A stretch of DNA of 16,390 nucleotides, taken from NCBI GenBank assembly GCA_024278645.1, contig JAJRST010000438.1, positions 1 to 16,390 on the forward strand, in the 5' to 3' direction. The position numbers and the translations under genes were made by a program. Shown piece by piece: positions 1 to 7,667 of this stretch. The notes under the pieces are model-generated. The model was not told the origin of the DNA and searched no databases. It was given only the letters and a program-made list of their open reading frames with translations. Positions within the stretch are counted from its first letter, which is position 1. Each line of letters opens with the position of its first letter. Origin of the DNA: a bacterium. GTDB lineage: Bacteria > Zhuqueibacterota > Zhuqueibacteria > Residuimicrobiales > Krinioviventaceae.

Positions 1-76
1 TCCAGGCGAGAAAAAGTATAAGCGGACCGAAAACCAGAGCGACAACAAGACGGATTGCAAACGATTTAAAATTCAA
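1..76 (-). CDS. N-terminal fragment of a probable membrane protein (partial, leaves the window on the left)
   Basis: Reading leftwards from a TTG codon at 74-76, the frame stays open to the window edge. It encodes about 25 residues: a short basic start (Asn-Phe-Lys-Ser...Arg) followed by a hydrophobic stretch rich in Leu, Val, Ile and Phe. This is a typical N-terminal membrane anchor, as seen in sensor kinases and other signalling proteins. A strong ribosome site (GGAGG, complement of 81-85) lies four bases before the TTG, and the start overlaps the rlpA stop codon as TTGA, which suggests translational coupling. The function cannot be told from so short a piece. A two-component sensor is only a guess from the look of the N-terminus. 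Confidence 0.5.
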   Translation of the reverse strand, partial: MNFKSFAIRLVVALVFGPLILFLAW

Positions 77-534
77 AGCTCCTCCGGGTTTACTCTGCCG
101 TTGCCGAGCCCGACGACGCGCACTTCAACTTCGGTCATCCCATCCTCGACAAAGCCAAGCGCCTTGGCGGCGGCAAACGAAACATCGATGATTCGTCCTC
201 TGACAAAAGGACCGCGATCAATGATAGTGACGCGCACTGTTTTTTTATTTTGCAAATTCATGACTTCAACGACGGTGCCGAACGGCAGGCTGGGATGTGC
301 AGCGACCATCTGCCGCAGGTTGAACCGTACACCGCTCGCCGTTCTTTTGTTTTGCATCTCGTCCGCCATAAACGAAGCAATGCCGCGCTCCTCGTATTTG
401 ACGGCGGATGCATCGCCGCCGTAGGGCGTTTCATCAAAAGGTTCGCCGTAGGGCGCTCCTTGGTACGGCATGCAGCTCGTTAGAATAGCCAGCAACGTTA
501 TAAACAGGGGAAAAACACCAGTTTTGCTCATCAT
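73..534 (-). CDS. rlpA: RlpA-like septal ring lipoprotein (DPBB domain)
   Basis: This is a 153-residue lipoprotein. The signal peptide ends in a lipobox Leu-Thr-Ser-Cys with the lipidated Cys at 21, followed by a Pro/Gly/Tyr-rich linker (22-45) and a double-psi beta-barrel domain (about 50-142). The RlpA signatures are visible: GIAS (51-54), TASG (65-68), AAH with His80, LPFGT (83-87), the DRGPF motif with Asp106, and GRIIDVS (113-119). RlpA proteins cleave naked glycan strands at the septum in Pseudomonas. Here the usual Glu after TASG is Val69, and the Asp/Asn position three residues later is Asn72, so activity is uncertain although His80 and Asp106 remain. No SPOR domain is present. The gene lies 61 bases after pyrD on the same strand, and its stop overlaps the next gene. 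A second in-frame ATG directly follows the first. Confidence 0.9.
   Translation of the reverse strand: MMSKTGVFPLFITLLAILTSCMPYQGAPYGEPFDETPYGGDASAVKYEERGIASFMADEMQNKRTASGVRFNLRQMVAAHPSLPFGTVVEVMNLQNKKTVRVTIIDRGPFVRGRIIDVSFAAAKALGFVEDGMTEVEVRVVGLGNGRVNPEEL
81..85 (-). promoter_or_regulatory. Ribosome binding site deciding a TTG start
   Basis: The complement reads GGAGG, four bases upstream of the TTG at 74-76 and inside the 3' end of rlpA. It supports a real downstream gene whose start overlaps the rlpA stop codon. Confidence 0.45.
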
Positions 535-595
535 TATTTACCAGTTTGACCGGCAGGAACAGTACAAACTTACAATTCTCCGGCAGCAATATGTT

Positions 596-1501
596 TCACG
601 GCAGGGCGCCGACAAGTTCAATTACTCTTGAAATATTGTGTTCTTTACAATAAGATTCAAGTCCTTTTTTAATTTTTATTGTCGCATCCGGCTGGTAAAA
701 ATTGGCGGTTCCCACCTGAAAGGCCGTGGCCCCGGCGATCATAAATTCCAACGCGTCCTCGGCCGTGGCAATGCCGCCAATGGCGATGACCGGTATGGAC
801 AAGTTCCTGGCCAGCTCGTAAACTTTCGCCAACGCAATGGGTTTGACGGCCGGACCGGAATAGCCGCCGGTGATTGTGGCCAACTTTGGCTTGCGCGCCG
901 CAATATCAACGGCCATGCCGACGACCGTATTGATGGCGGACACGGCGTCGGCGCCGCCGTTTTGCACGGCGAGGCCGATCTCCGAGATCGATGTCACGTT
1001 GGGCGTCAACTTGGCGATGAGCGGGCGACGAGTCAAACGGCGCACGGCGGCGGTTATCCTTTCAGCAATGTTCGGGTCCGTGCTGTAGCTCGTCCCATGA
1101 TTTACATTCGGGCAGGAAAAATTGAGTTCATAAGCGGAAATGCCGTCCACATCCTCGAGCCGGCTGACGCACTCGGCAAAGCCGTCCTCGGTCGTGCCGG
1201 CGACGTTGATAACGACCTCCGTGCGCAGCGTTTGTAAAAAAGGCATTTTTTCACGGATGAAATTTTCCAGCCCCACATTCGGCAGGCCGATGGAGTTGAG
1301 CATGCCGCCGGGCAGCTCGACGATGCGTCGCGGCGGATTTCCCGGACGCGGATTCGGCGTCACCGTTTTTGTGACGATGCCGCCGATTTCATTCAGGTCG
1401 ACAATGTCCTTGAATTCCTCGGCATAGCCGAACGTGCCGCTGGCGGTCATCACCGGATTCTTCAGTCGCAGCGGACCGATCTGTACGCATAAATCAACCA
1501 T
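596..1501 (-). CDS. pyrD: Dihydroorotate dehydrogenase B, catalytic subunit (FMN)
   Basis: This 301-residue protein, normal length for class 1B, oxidises dihydroorotate to orotate in pyrimidine synthesis in the cytoplasm and passes electrons through PyrK to NAD. Visible motifs are ASGTFG (20-25), the FMN/substrate region around Lys45 (VTKTVTPNPRPGNPP), NSIGLPN (69-75), and NFSCPN (127-132) with the catalytic base Cys130, which marks class 1 enzymes. Further motifs are NTVVGMAVD (191-199), GGYSGPAVKP (212-221), and the FMN-phosphate loops IGGI (241-244) and QVGTANF (262-268). The ATG overlaps the end of pyrK by 8 bases, as expected for coupled synthesis of a heterotetramer. The pair is in the usual pyrK-pyrD order. 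No other pyrimidine genes are in the window. Confidence 0.97.
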   Translation of the reverse strand: MVDLCVQIGPLRLKNPVMTASGTFGYAEEFKDIVDLNEIGGIVTKTVTPNPRPGNPPRRIVELPGGMLNSIGLPNVGLENFIREKMPFLQTLRTEVVINVAGTTEDGFAECVSRLEDVDGISAYELNFSCPNVNHGTSYSTDPNIAERITAAVRRLTRRPLIAKLTPNVTSISEIGLAVQNGGADAVSAINTVVGMAVDIAARKPKLATITGGYSGPAVKPIALAKVYELARNLSIPVIAIGGIATAEDALEFMIAGATAFQVGTANFYQPDATIKIKKGLESYCKEHNISRVIELVGALP

Positions 1502-2303
1502 TGATCACAATCTCTTCTATGTTAAAAACAGGACCGTCCTTGCAGGTCAGATAATACTCTTTAACGCCGGGCTGCGGATGGGTCATGGGAACGGCGCAAC
1601 CGACGCAGGCGCCAAAGCCGCAGGCCATGATCGTCTCCAAAGAGACCTGCGCCGGCACAGGGTATTGCCGCGCAATCTCCTGAACGCGCCGCAGCATGGG
1701 CGTTGGCCCGCAAACATAGACGGCCTTGTGCGCCAGGTCGTCGCACGCGTCCAGGTATTCGACAAGCAGGTCAGTCACTACGCCTTTGTAACCACGCGAG
1801 CCATCGACTGTGCTCAACTTGAGATTTACGTGGGCATCGAAAAAATCGACGCCGCAAAATTGATCCTCGTCGCTCACACCGTAAAACATGGTCATCGGCA
1901 CGCCCCTTCTTGCCAGTTCGCGCTGCAGCAAGCGGAACGGCGCCACGCCCAATCCTCCGGCGACAAGGACGGCCTCGCGCAGCTCATCGTCATAATGAAA
2001 GCCGTTGCCGAGCGGGCCGAGAATGTCAATCGTATCGCCGGGGCCAAGATGCGCCAGCGCTTTTGTCCCCCGGCCGACAGCGTGAAAAAGGATTTCGACG
2101 TCGCCGTCGTCCGGATTTACGTTATGGATGCTAAATGGCCGCCGCCACAAAATGTCCGGGCGAAAGGGGGTTTTTATTTCAATGAATTGCCCGGCGCGGG
2201 CATTTCTGCTCAAGAAGGGCTGGTGAAATTGTAAAAGATAAATATCATGCGCGACTTTACGAACCTCGGCAACGCGCGGTTGAAACAGTTTTTTTTCTGA
2301 CAC
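1494..2303 (-). CDS. pyrK: Dihydroorotate dehydrogenase B, electron transfer subunit (FAD, 2Fe-2S)
   Basis: This 269-residue ferredoxin-reductase-like protein moves electrons from PyrD FMN to NAD. The FAD-binding motif is RPFSIHNV (55-62), with GPLGNGF (96-102) following. The nucleotide-binding loop is VAGGLGVAPF (114-123) and the NAD-side motif is VCGPTPML (197-204). The 2Fe-2S cluster cysteines are Cys228, Cys233, Cys236 and Cys254 in the C-terminal pattern C-x4-C-x2-C-x17-C. The start is a GTG at 2301-2303. An ATG 16 bases upstream is out of frame, and the ribosome site is weak. It begins 51 bases after the TPR lipoprotein stop and overlaps pyrD by 8 bases, so both pyr genes are probably transcribed with the upstream sirtuin and TPR genes. 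Confidence 0.97.
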   Translation of the reverse strand: MSEKKLFQPRVAEVRKVAHDIYLLQFHQPFLSRNARAGQFIEIKTPFRPDILWRRPFSIHNVNPDDGDVEILFHAVGRGTKALAHLGPGDTIDILGPLGNGFHYDDELREAVLVAGGLGVAPFRLLQRELARRGVPMTMFYGVSDEDQFCGVDFFDAHVNLKLSTVDGSRGYKGVVTDLLVEYLDACDDLAHKAVYVCGPTPMLRRVQEIARQYPVPAQVSLETIMACGFGACVGCAVPMTHPQPGVKEYYLTCKDGPVFNIEEIVING

Positions 2304-2354
2304 GGTTGGGACCTATCATTTAAAACAGGGAAAAGGAAGGCGACATCGCAAACT

Positions 2355-4757
2355 TTATTTTATCTGACTTGGCTCCTTAATCTTTGGGCGCTTTTTCGTA
2401 TTCTCCTTTGCCGCCGGCGGCGATTTGTCCGCGGATGGCGCCGCCATTTTCGTGCTGTCCGTGGCCGCCGACTGCTGCGCATCGGGCAGTTCGGAAGCGC
2501 TTTTCTTGGCCGCCAGGCTATCCGGCGGCGCTTGCGGGCCGGCGTTGGCCGCGGCGGTCGGCGAGGCCTCCCCTGCCGCTATTGGCGTCTGCTGCAATGT
2601 ATCCGCCGGAACTTTTTGCAAAGTGCTGTCCGTTGCCGTGGAATCGCTGGCCATGGAATCGGCGGCCGCGGCCTGCAATTTGGCCAACGAGTCGGCCTTG
2701 GCTTTTTGGCGCGCCTCCTCCTCTTTGCGCACTTTTTCCACAGCCGCCAGTTTGGGCTTTATTTTAGAGATAACCGGCGAATCAGGATACAATTCAACCA
2801 TTTTTTCATAGGCGGCAATAGCGCTGTCCTGCTGAAACAATGTATTTTCATAATGCCACGCCTTTGCATAGGCGGCCTTGGGGGCATAGTGAGAATCCGG
2901 GTATTTTTGCACAACCTGATCCCATAGCTGAAAGGCGCGCTGTAAATCGTTATCTTCATAAAAAGCAGCTTCCGCCCTGTCGAACAACACTTTGGCGGAA
3001 TCCACCTGATTCGTCATTATATCTATTCCCAGGAGTTTGCGGGCGCCCTCGGCATGGTCGGTGTCCGGAAACAAGTCGACCAATTCATCGAGCACCATTT
3101 CGGCGAGTGCGGTGTCGGCCATAAAATCCTGATATACATAAGCCAGGGAATAAAGCGCCCGTGCGACCTGGGTGCTGTCAACGTGTTTGTCGACGACAAC
3201 CTGGTAGTATTTGACGGCGGAATCCGGCTTGTCAAAGGCAAAGAGCATGATCTCTCCCAGCGCCAGGTATTTTGCCGACAGCTCCAGTTCCTTTTGCCGC
3301 GCTTCTTCCTCGGCCTGTTTGGCCAGCGCGGCGCTGTCCAGCGGCGCCGACATAAACAAGGAGCTGTCGATTTTCGTCGAGTCGCCGGAGGCCATCATCT
3401 CGGCGACGCGTTCCTGCAACATAGCCTGACGCGCCAGATCGGCGTCGGTGAGTTCGCGCAGGCTAAGCGGCGGCGGACGATCGCGACCGGAATAATTGAT
3501 CCACATGCCGTCAGGACTCAAGTCGATGGGACCGTCATCGCGAACAACCACCAGTTCGCCGTCGTCTCCTCGCTCGAGAGAATCCACGTCCACGGCTCGG
3601 CCTTCAAGGCGGGCGATATCATTCTCCAGGTCGAGCAGGGTCTGTATGTTGTTCGAGCGCTCCTTGGCAATGGGAGCAATGAGCGAGCTGGAGAACTCGC
3701 TGCGCACAAGGTCGTAATTTTCTTTTGCCTTTTTGTAATCCTCGGAGATAAACTCCTCGATCTGCCCCAGGGCATAATAAGACCTGGCCGAGGCGTCGGT
3801 TCGTTTGTGCTCCTCGATGATATTTTCATACCACTTTATGGCGTCGCCGAGGTCGCCGCGCAACTTTAGGTTGTTGGCCAGTTCGAGTTTGATGCGCGGG
3901 ATTCGCTTTACGTCATATTCCTTTGACAAGGCGTTCTTGAACGTCTTGATCGCACGATCATAGTCGCCCTTTAAACTGTAAGCCTGGCCCAGCTTGAATA
4001 TGGCCTGGGAGAGAAAGTCCTCATTCGGCGCCTCTTTCACGGCTTTGCGTAAAACCGCCGGAGCTTCGTCGTACCTTTCCAGGCGAATCAAGCATTCGCC
4101 CAAGCGGTACTGTGACATCGCCTTGATCAATTTGTTTTTGGCCGAGCGTGCGGAGCTGCGGAAATTTTCGGCGGCGAGTTCGTAATTCTCTTTTTTAAAG
4201 TACAAGCCGCCCAATTCATATTTGGCCTCTTCACGGACTTTTTTGGGGATCGAGGGGTCCGCGACGATCTCGCCCAACAACGTCTCCGCGATGTCATACT
4301 CCTCCAGACCGATGTAGGCTTTTGCTTTTAAAAGTCGCGTTTCCGGAATAACCTCGCTGTTGGGGTAAAGTTGCAATATCTCGTCAAACGTGCGCATGGC
4401 TTTTTTAAAATCGCGCCGATAATAAAAGCATTTGCCCAGCAGCATCAGCGCATCATCGACCCATTTGCTTTCGGGATAAAACTCCAGAACACGCGAGGCG
4501 CGTTCGATAGCCTGCTGGTAATTCTGCATTTCCGTTTGCGAGGCGCGATTTTTTGTATCGCTGCCGGATCGGCCGCTCTTTTTCAGCCTTGCCTCTTCCT
4601 CGGCGGACAGCTCGACGACCTGGGTTTTCTCCCTTTTCTTGCGCTCCTTTTCCGCCTCCCGATAAAACTTTTTAGCATTATAAAAAGTATTGTAATAGGC
4701 GCATCCTGTCGTCAAGACAAAGAACAAGAGCGGAATTATCAGGATAAATCTTTTCAT
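2355..4757 (-). CDS. Large TPR-repeat outer-membrane lipoprotein
   Basis: This 800-residue protein has a lipoprotein signal peptide (lipobox Leu-Thr-Thr-Gly-Cys, Cys19). The mature N-terminus is Tyr/Asn-rich (AYYNTFYNAKKFY), a pattern I associate with TPR lipoproteins of FCB-type phyla. A charged segment (32-62) follows, then many tetratricopeptide repeats from about 76 to 370 and again from about 490 to 675, with typical YP-S/D-S ends. Between them lies an acidic, non-repeat segment (about 385-480). The last 125 residues are low-complexity Ala/Ser/Asp/Pro with recurring Asp-Ser pairs and a basic end. The protein probably sits on the periplasmic side of the outer membrane and scaffolds an envelope complex; the partner is unknown. 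Its ATG abuts the sirtuin stop codon directly. BamD- or YbgF-like repeat units are related, but those proteins are far shorter. Confidence 0.85.
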   Translation of the reverse strand: MKRFILIIPLLFFVLTTGCAYYNTFYNAKKFYREAEKERKKREKTQVVELSAEEEARLKKSGRSGSDTKNRASQTEMQNYQQAIERASRVLEFYPESKWVDDALMLLGKCFYYRRDFKKAMRTFDEILQLYPNSEVIPETRLLKAKAYIGLEEYDIAETLLGEIVADPSIPKKVREEAKYELGGLYFKKENYELAAENFRSSARSAKNKLIKAMSQYRLGECLIRLERYDEAPAVLRKAVKEAPNEDFLSQAIFKLGQAYSLKGDYDRAIKTFKNALSKEYDVKRIPRIKLELANNLKLRGDLGDAIKWYENIIEEHKRTDASARSYYALGQIEEFISEDYKKAKENYDLVRSEFSSSLIAPIAKERSNNIQTLLDLENDIARLEGRAVDVDSLERGDDGELVVVRDDGPIDLSPDGMWINYSGRDRPPPLSLRELTDADLARQAMLQERVAEMMASGDSTKIDSSLFMSAPLDSAALAKQAEEEARQKELELSAKYLALGEIMLFAFDKPDSAVKYYQVVVDKHVDSTQVARALYSLAYVYQDFMADTALAEMVLDELVDLFPDTDHAEGARKLLGIDIMTNQVDSAKVLFDRAEAAFYEDNDLQRAFQLWDQVVQKYPDSHYAPKAAYAKAWHYENTLFQQDSAIAAYEKMVELYPDSPVISKIKPKLAAVEKVRKEEEARQKAKADSLAKLQAAAADSMASDSTATDSTLQKVPADTLQQTPIAAGEASPTAAANAGPQAPPDSLAAKKSASELPDAQQSAATDSTKMAAPSADKSPPAAKENTKKRPKIKEPSQIK

Positions 4758-5549
4758 CTAGGGATCAAGTCTTCCTATTTCATTTTTCACGGCCTGCCAA
4801 AGCTCCGGCAAAATATCCCCGGCTTTTCCATGATAGTGAGCATGAACACGCGATGTTAGCGGCGTCGGCTCCAGATTTATTTCAATGACATACGCCCCAT
4901 TGTGGAGCGCTTCCACCGGCAGTTGAGCCGCCGGGTAAACGACGGCGGATGTACCGATAGAAAAGTAGACATCCGCGTTTTGCGCTTCTTCAAATGATTT
5001 GTCTAAAATATCCGCCGGCAGCATTTCGCCGAACCAAACGACGTCGGGCCGAATCAGGCCGCCGCATTCGCACGTCGGTCTCTTTTTATCCTTGCCAAGA
5101 TCGAGATTTTGATCTATCCTGCCGCAGTTGTTGCAGCGATTTCGTAAAATATTTCCGTGCAACTCGTACACCCTGGCGCTCCCGGCGCGCTGGTGCAGGC
5201 CGTCGATATTTTGCGTGCTGATGCTCAGATGGGGCAGATGTTTTTCCATCTCCGCCAACGTGTAATGTGCAGCGTTCGGGGTGACGTCGCGAATAATTTT
5301 CCTGCGATATTCATACCATTCCCATACAAGCGCAGGATTTTTCAGAAACGCGTCCATACTAGCCAGCTCCTCCGGCCTGATCTTTTTCCAGATGCCATCT
5401 TCTCCGCGAAAGGTGGGAATGCCGCTTTCCGCCGAGATGCCGGCGCCGGTCAAAACGGCGATGCGCCTGGCCGCGGCAATTCGTTTTATAACATCGCTGG
5501 ATATATTCATCATAGAGTCCGTCAATAATCGATCAATTTTTAATCGCAT
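4758..5549 (-). CDS. cobB: NAD-dependent protein deacylase, Sir2 family (SIRT5-like class III)
   Basis: This 263-residue cytoplasmic sirtuin removes acyl groups from lysines using NAD. Visible features are the NAD-binding GAGIS (35-39) with PTFRG (45-49), QNID (113-116), the catalytic His131 in ELHG, and a zinc site Cys139, Cys142, Cys160 and Cys162 (CxxC...CxC). GTSA (199-202) and EINLEPT (223-229) follow. Tyr79 and Arg82 in WYEYRR match the Tyr/Arg pair that recognises succinyl and malonyl groups in SIRT5 and E. coli CobB, so desuccinylation is likely. The start is unsure: residues 1-12 are unusual for the family, and the double ATG at residues 13-14 (5508-5513) is a plausible alternative. 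Neither start has a strong ribosome site. It is the first gene of the minus-strand set. Confidence 0.95.
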   Translation of the reverse strand: MRLKIDRLLTDSMMNISSDVIKRIAAARRIAVLTGAGISAESGIPTFRGEDGIWKKIRPEELASMDAFLKNPALVWEWYEYRRKIIRDVTPNAAHYTLAEMEKHLPHLSISTQNIDGLHQRAGSARVYELHGNILRNRCNNCGRIDQNLDLGKDKKRPTCECGGLIRPDVVWFGEMLPADILDKSFEEAQNADVYFSIGTSAVVYPAAQLPVEALHNGAYVIEINLEPTPLTSRVHAHYHGKAGDILPELWQAVKNEIGRLDP

Positions 5550-5600
5550 GAGACGACCGCAAGTTCCATATTATTCAGCTCTTTACCAAAATAGCGAGTA

Positions 5601-5629
5601 ATTATAAAAGAATCAATACAATTCATAAA
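5601..5629 (-). promoter_or_regulatory. Candidate promoter for the sirtuin-TPR-pyrKD operon
   Basis: On the minus strand a perfect TATAAT (complement of 5601-5606) is preceded after 17 bases by TTTATG (5624-5629), a weak -35. Transcription would start near 5594, about 45 bases before the first ATG of the sirtuin gene or about 80 before the alternative one. Confidence 0.4.
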
Positions 5630-5687
5630 GCCGGGAAAAAAATTGAATGTAAAATATCATCATATTTATGTTATTTCTGTATTAAGC

Positions 5688-5716
5688 TTGTAAAATATAG
5701 ATATTTTTTGTATATA
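5688..5716 (+). promoter_or_regulatory. Candidate promoter for the adaptor-VTC-DUF4956 operon
   Basis: TTGTAA (5688-5693) and TATATA (5711-5716) are separated by 17 bases, a good sigma-70-like arrangement, and would give a leader of about 100 bases. A second perfect -10, TATAAT at 5765-5770, lies closer to the gene but lacks a clear -35. If the organism uses a Bacteroidota-type promoter, neither assignment holds. Confidence 0.35.
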
Positions 5717-5821
5717 TAAAACTTAAACCTTTGTAAAAACGGAACATCAACAAACTTGTCTTCGTATAATTTTAGCTTTTTATCCGGTTTTTGCCGGCAA
5801 CGCACAAAACTCTCATTGCGA

Positions 5822-6904
5822 ATGAAAAGAATAAAAAAGAAATCCCTCGCTTTTTCAATGTTGGCAATAATTCTGATCATCTTTATCGTCGCCCTTTTCG
5901 CAAGATTTGAATACAAGATAAAAGGGCCGGGCAGGTTTATCGCCAAGGTTGAATGGACGCTTGTTCAAATCGAACAAGACAAGCTGCAAAGCAACTTGCT
6001 GTTTCAAGGCGACAAAAGGAATGATCAGATTAACCTCTTTCACTTTGATCGCCCGGATTATGTACGCTTGTCCATGACGCCTGAAATTGTCATCGGCGGC
6101 GCCATAGAAGCGGGCCAGGTGGCGGTCAAGCTCGTTTCGACCGAGGATGAAATTCGCCTGGCCGCGTTGCGGGGCGAACTCGAGGAGGCCAACGCCAGCC
6201 TGGCTGCGCTCACCACAGGCGCCAAAGAGGCCTTTCAGAAAGAGGTGGAAAAGTCGCTGCAATATGCCAAAGCCGAATTGGCGGCTTATGAACCGGTGCT
6301 GAAACGCCAAAAGGCGCTGTTCGAAAGACAGCTCATCAGCGAACAAGAGCTGGAAACGACGCAAGCGCAGTACGACCTCTACAAGATCAACGTATCCGTG
6401 CAAGAGGCCCGGCTGCAGGCGGCGAAAACAGGGGAAAAAGCGGAACGGATCGCCGTCATTCAGGCGGAGGTCGCATCGATTGCGCAACGGCTGGAAATCT
6501 TTTATGAAAAGCTGGAGGCTCAGAGCATTAAATGCCCCATAGACGGCATAATAGTGCAGCCCAATCGCAGCCTGGGAGAACTGGTTCGCGTTTGCGGGCT
6601 GGACAGCATGGTTATTGAAATGCCGGTCAAAGGGTCCAAGATTTCGTCTGTAAAGCCGGGCATGACGCTGACCGCTTATGTTTCCGGTTCCAGAAAAAAT
6701 ATCATAAAAACAAAGATAAGCAGCATCGACCATAATGCGACCTTGATCAATTTACAGCCCATGTACCTGGTCAGGGCTTTGGTCGCCAATGATGACAACA
6801 GCATTTACAACGGCATGACGGGCTATATGGAAATAAGCACGGGAAAAGTGAGCGTGCTGCAACTTTTAGAAAAAGCATGGGCCAATTTTCATTTTAACAA
6901 ATAA
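5822..6904 (+). CDS. Membrane fusion (periplasmic adaptor) protein, HlyD/AcrA type
   Basis: This 360-residue adaptor starts at the ATG at 5822. It has a basic N-terminus (MKRIKKK) and one membrane helix (about 9-28). A beta segment follows, then the first half of the barrel-sandwich domain (about 88-108), a long alpha-helical hairpin (about 110-235), and the second half of the barrel-sandwich, with CPIDGIIV (238-245) as the hallmark. A beta-barrel (about 258-340) ends the protein. The hairpin tip has Arg162, Leu166, Ile172, Ser173 and Glu176, the spacing of the TolC-docking motif of AcrA-like proteins. Such proteins link an inner-membrane pump to an outer-membrane channel. No ABC, RND or MFS pump is adjacent; the next genes encode a VTC-domain protein and a DUF4956 membrane protein. 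No strong ribosome site is visible, so the exact start is less sure than the family. Confidence 0.85.
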   Translation: MKRIKKKSLAFSMLAIILIIFIVALFARFEYKIKGPGRFIAKVEWTLVQIEQDKLQSNLLFQGDKRNDQINLFHFDRPDYVRLSMTPEIVIGGAIEAGQVAVKLVSTEDEIRLAALRGELEEANASLAALTTGAKEAFQKEVEKSLQYAKAELAAYEPVLKRQKALFERQLISEQELETTQAQYDLYKINVSVQEARLQAAKTGEKAERIAVIQAEVASIAQRLEIFYEKLEAQSIKCPIDGIIVQPNRSLGELVRVCGLDSMVIEMPVKGSKISSVKPGMTLTAYVSGSRKNIIKTKISSIDHNATLINLQPMYLVRALVANDDNSIYNGMTGYMEISTGKVSVLQLLEKAWANFHFNK

Positions 6905-6914
6905 AGACAGCTTT

Positions 6915-7655
6915 ATGAAAGCCCCGACACAAAAGGGACGCAACGAAATAAAATATTTTATCGAACCGGCGATGGTTCAGGCGCTGCTCGACTATTCACG
7001 CGCGCACATTATTCATGACGAATACGCGCTGAAAATGCCGGACTTTCGTTACACCGTTCGCAGCCTCTATTACGATTCGCCAAACCTTGATTTTTACTGG
7101 GAAAAAATAGACGGCCTCAAAGTTCGCCGCAAGCTTCGCATTCGCACCTACAACACGCGTGACGAAAATTCCGTCGCTTTTTTGGAAATCAAGCGACGTT
7201 ACGGCACGGCGGTGGTCAAGGAGCGCGCCAAATATTCGTTTGATGAAATAGCCAGACTTATGTCGTCGCCGGAACATATCTGGTTGAGCTACCAGGAGAG
7301 CACGGACGGCTCGCTGGTGCTTGGCAAATGGATCGACAATATCATCCGCTGGAATCTCGAACCGACCATGCTGGTCGTCTATGAACGGGAAGCCTATGTG
7401 GGCCGCTTTAAAGATGAAAACAACACCCGGCTGACGATTGATTACGATGTGCGCGTGCGCGTCACCGATTCGGTGGATCACATGTTTGCCGAAGAAAATT
7501 TGACGCACGTTGTCAGCAATTTATGCATACTCGAATTAAAATATAATCAATTTATGCCAAAATGGATGCGCGGCCTGGTGCAGGAGTTCGGATTGACGCA
7601 GCGATCGATCTCCAAATACTGCATGGGAATTGACGAGGGCATTTTTAAAAACTAA
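6915..7655 (+). CDS. VTC-domain protein, probable polyphosphate polymerase
   Basis: This 246-residue, apparently soluble protein has the VTC/CYTH-like tunnel fold found in the yeast polyphosphate polymerase Vtc4. The expected charged motifs are all visible: Glu11-x-Lys13, VRSLYYDSP (48-56), the basic strand Arg71-Arg72-Lys-Leu-Arg75-Ile-Arg77, FLEIKRR with Glu91, Lys93 and Arg95, YEREAY with Arg158, LTIDYDVR (173-180), and LELKY with Glu207 and Lys209. SKYCMG (233-238) closes the domain, as is usual. The family binds triphosphate or nucleotide phosphates and polymerises phosphate from ATP in eukaryotes; activity of bacterial members is inferred. The gene sits 10 bases after the adaptor and 12 bases before a DUF4956 gene, a partner frequently seen beside VTC proteins. 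It probably acts at the inner face of the membrane. Confidence 0.88.
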   Translation: MKAPTQKGRNEIKYFIEPAMVQALLDYSRAHIIHDEYALKMPDFRYTVRSLYYDSPNLDFYWEKIDGLKVRRKLRIRTYNTRDENSVAFLEIKRRYGTAVVKERAKYSFDEIARLMSSPEHIWLSYQESTDGSLVLGKWIDNIIRWNLEPTMLVVYEREAYVGRFKDENNTRLTIDYDVRVRVTDSVDHMFAEENLTHVVSNLCILELKYNQFMPKWMRGLVQEFGLTQRSISKYCMGIDEGIFKN

Positions 7656-7667
7656 CCGAGGAACAAA

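Larger units (their letters stand above)
5550..5821. other. AT-rich divergent intergenic region
   Basis: This 272-base spacer separates the two divergent operons and is visibly richer in A and T than the genes around it. It contains candidate promoters in both directions and no believable gene. A TTG-started extension of the adaptor gene runs back to 5756, but its 22 extra residues are unlike an adaptor N-terminus. Confidence 0.6.

Noticed and set aside
2289..2296. A8 run at the fifth base of pyrK
   Set aside because: The frame is intact across it (Glu-Lys-Lys) and the protein is complete, so there is no sign of slippage use.
2317..2319. ATG upstream of pyrK
   Set aside because: It is out of frame with pyrK and gives only a short reading frame; the GTG at 2301-2303 fits.
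3054..3869. Long plus-strand open frame opposite the TPR lipoprotein
   Set aside because: The minus strand encodes clear TPR repeats throughout; the opposite frame has no family signature.
5782..5795. CCGG-TTTTTG-CCGG hairpin in the adaptor leader
   Set aside because: A four-base stem is too short to call a riboswitch, operator or terminator.
5671..5946. Minus-strand open frame in the divergent spacer
   Set aside because: It is made of AT-rich low-information sequence and overlaps the promoter region and the start of the adaptor gene.
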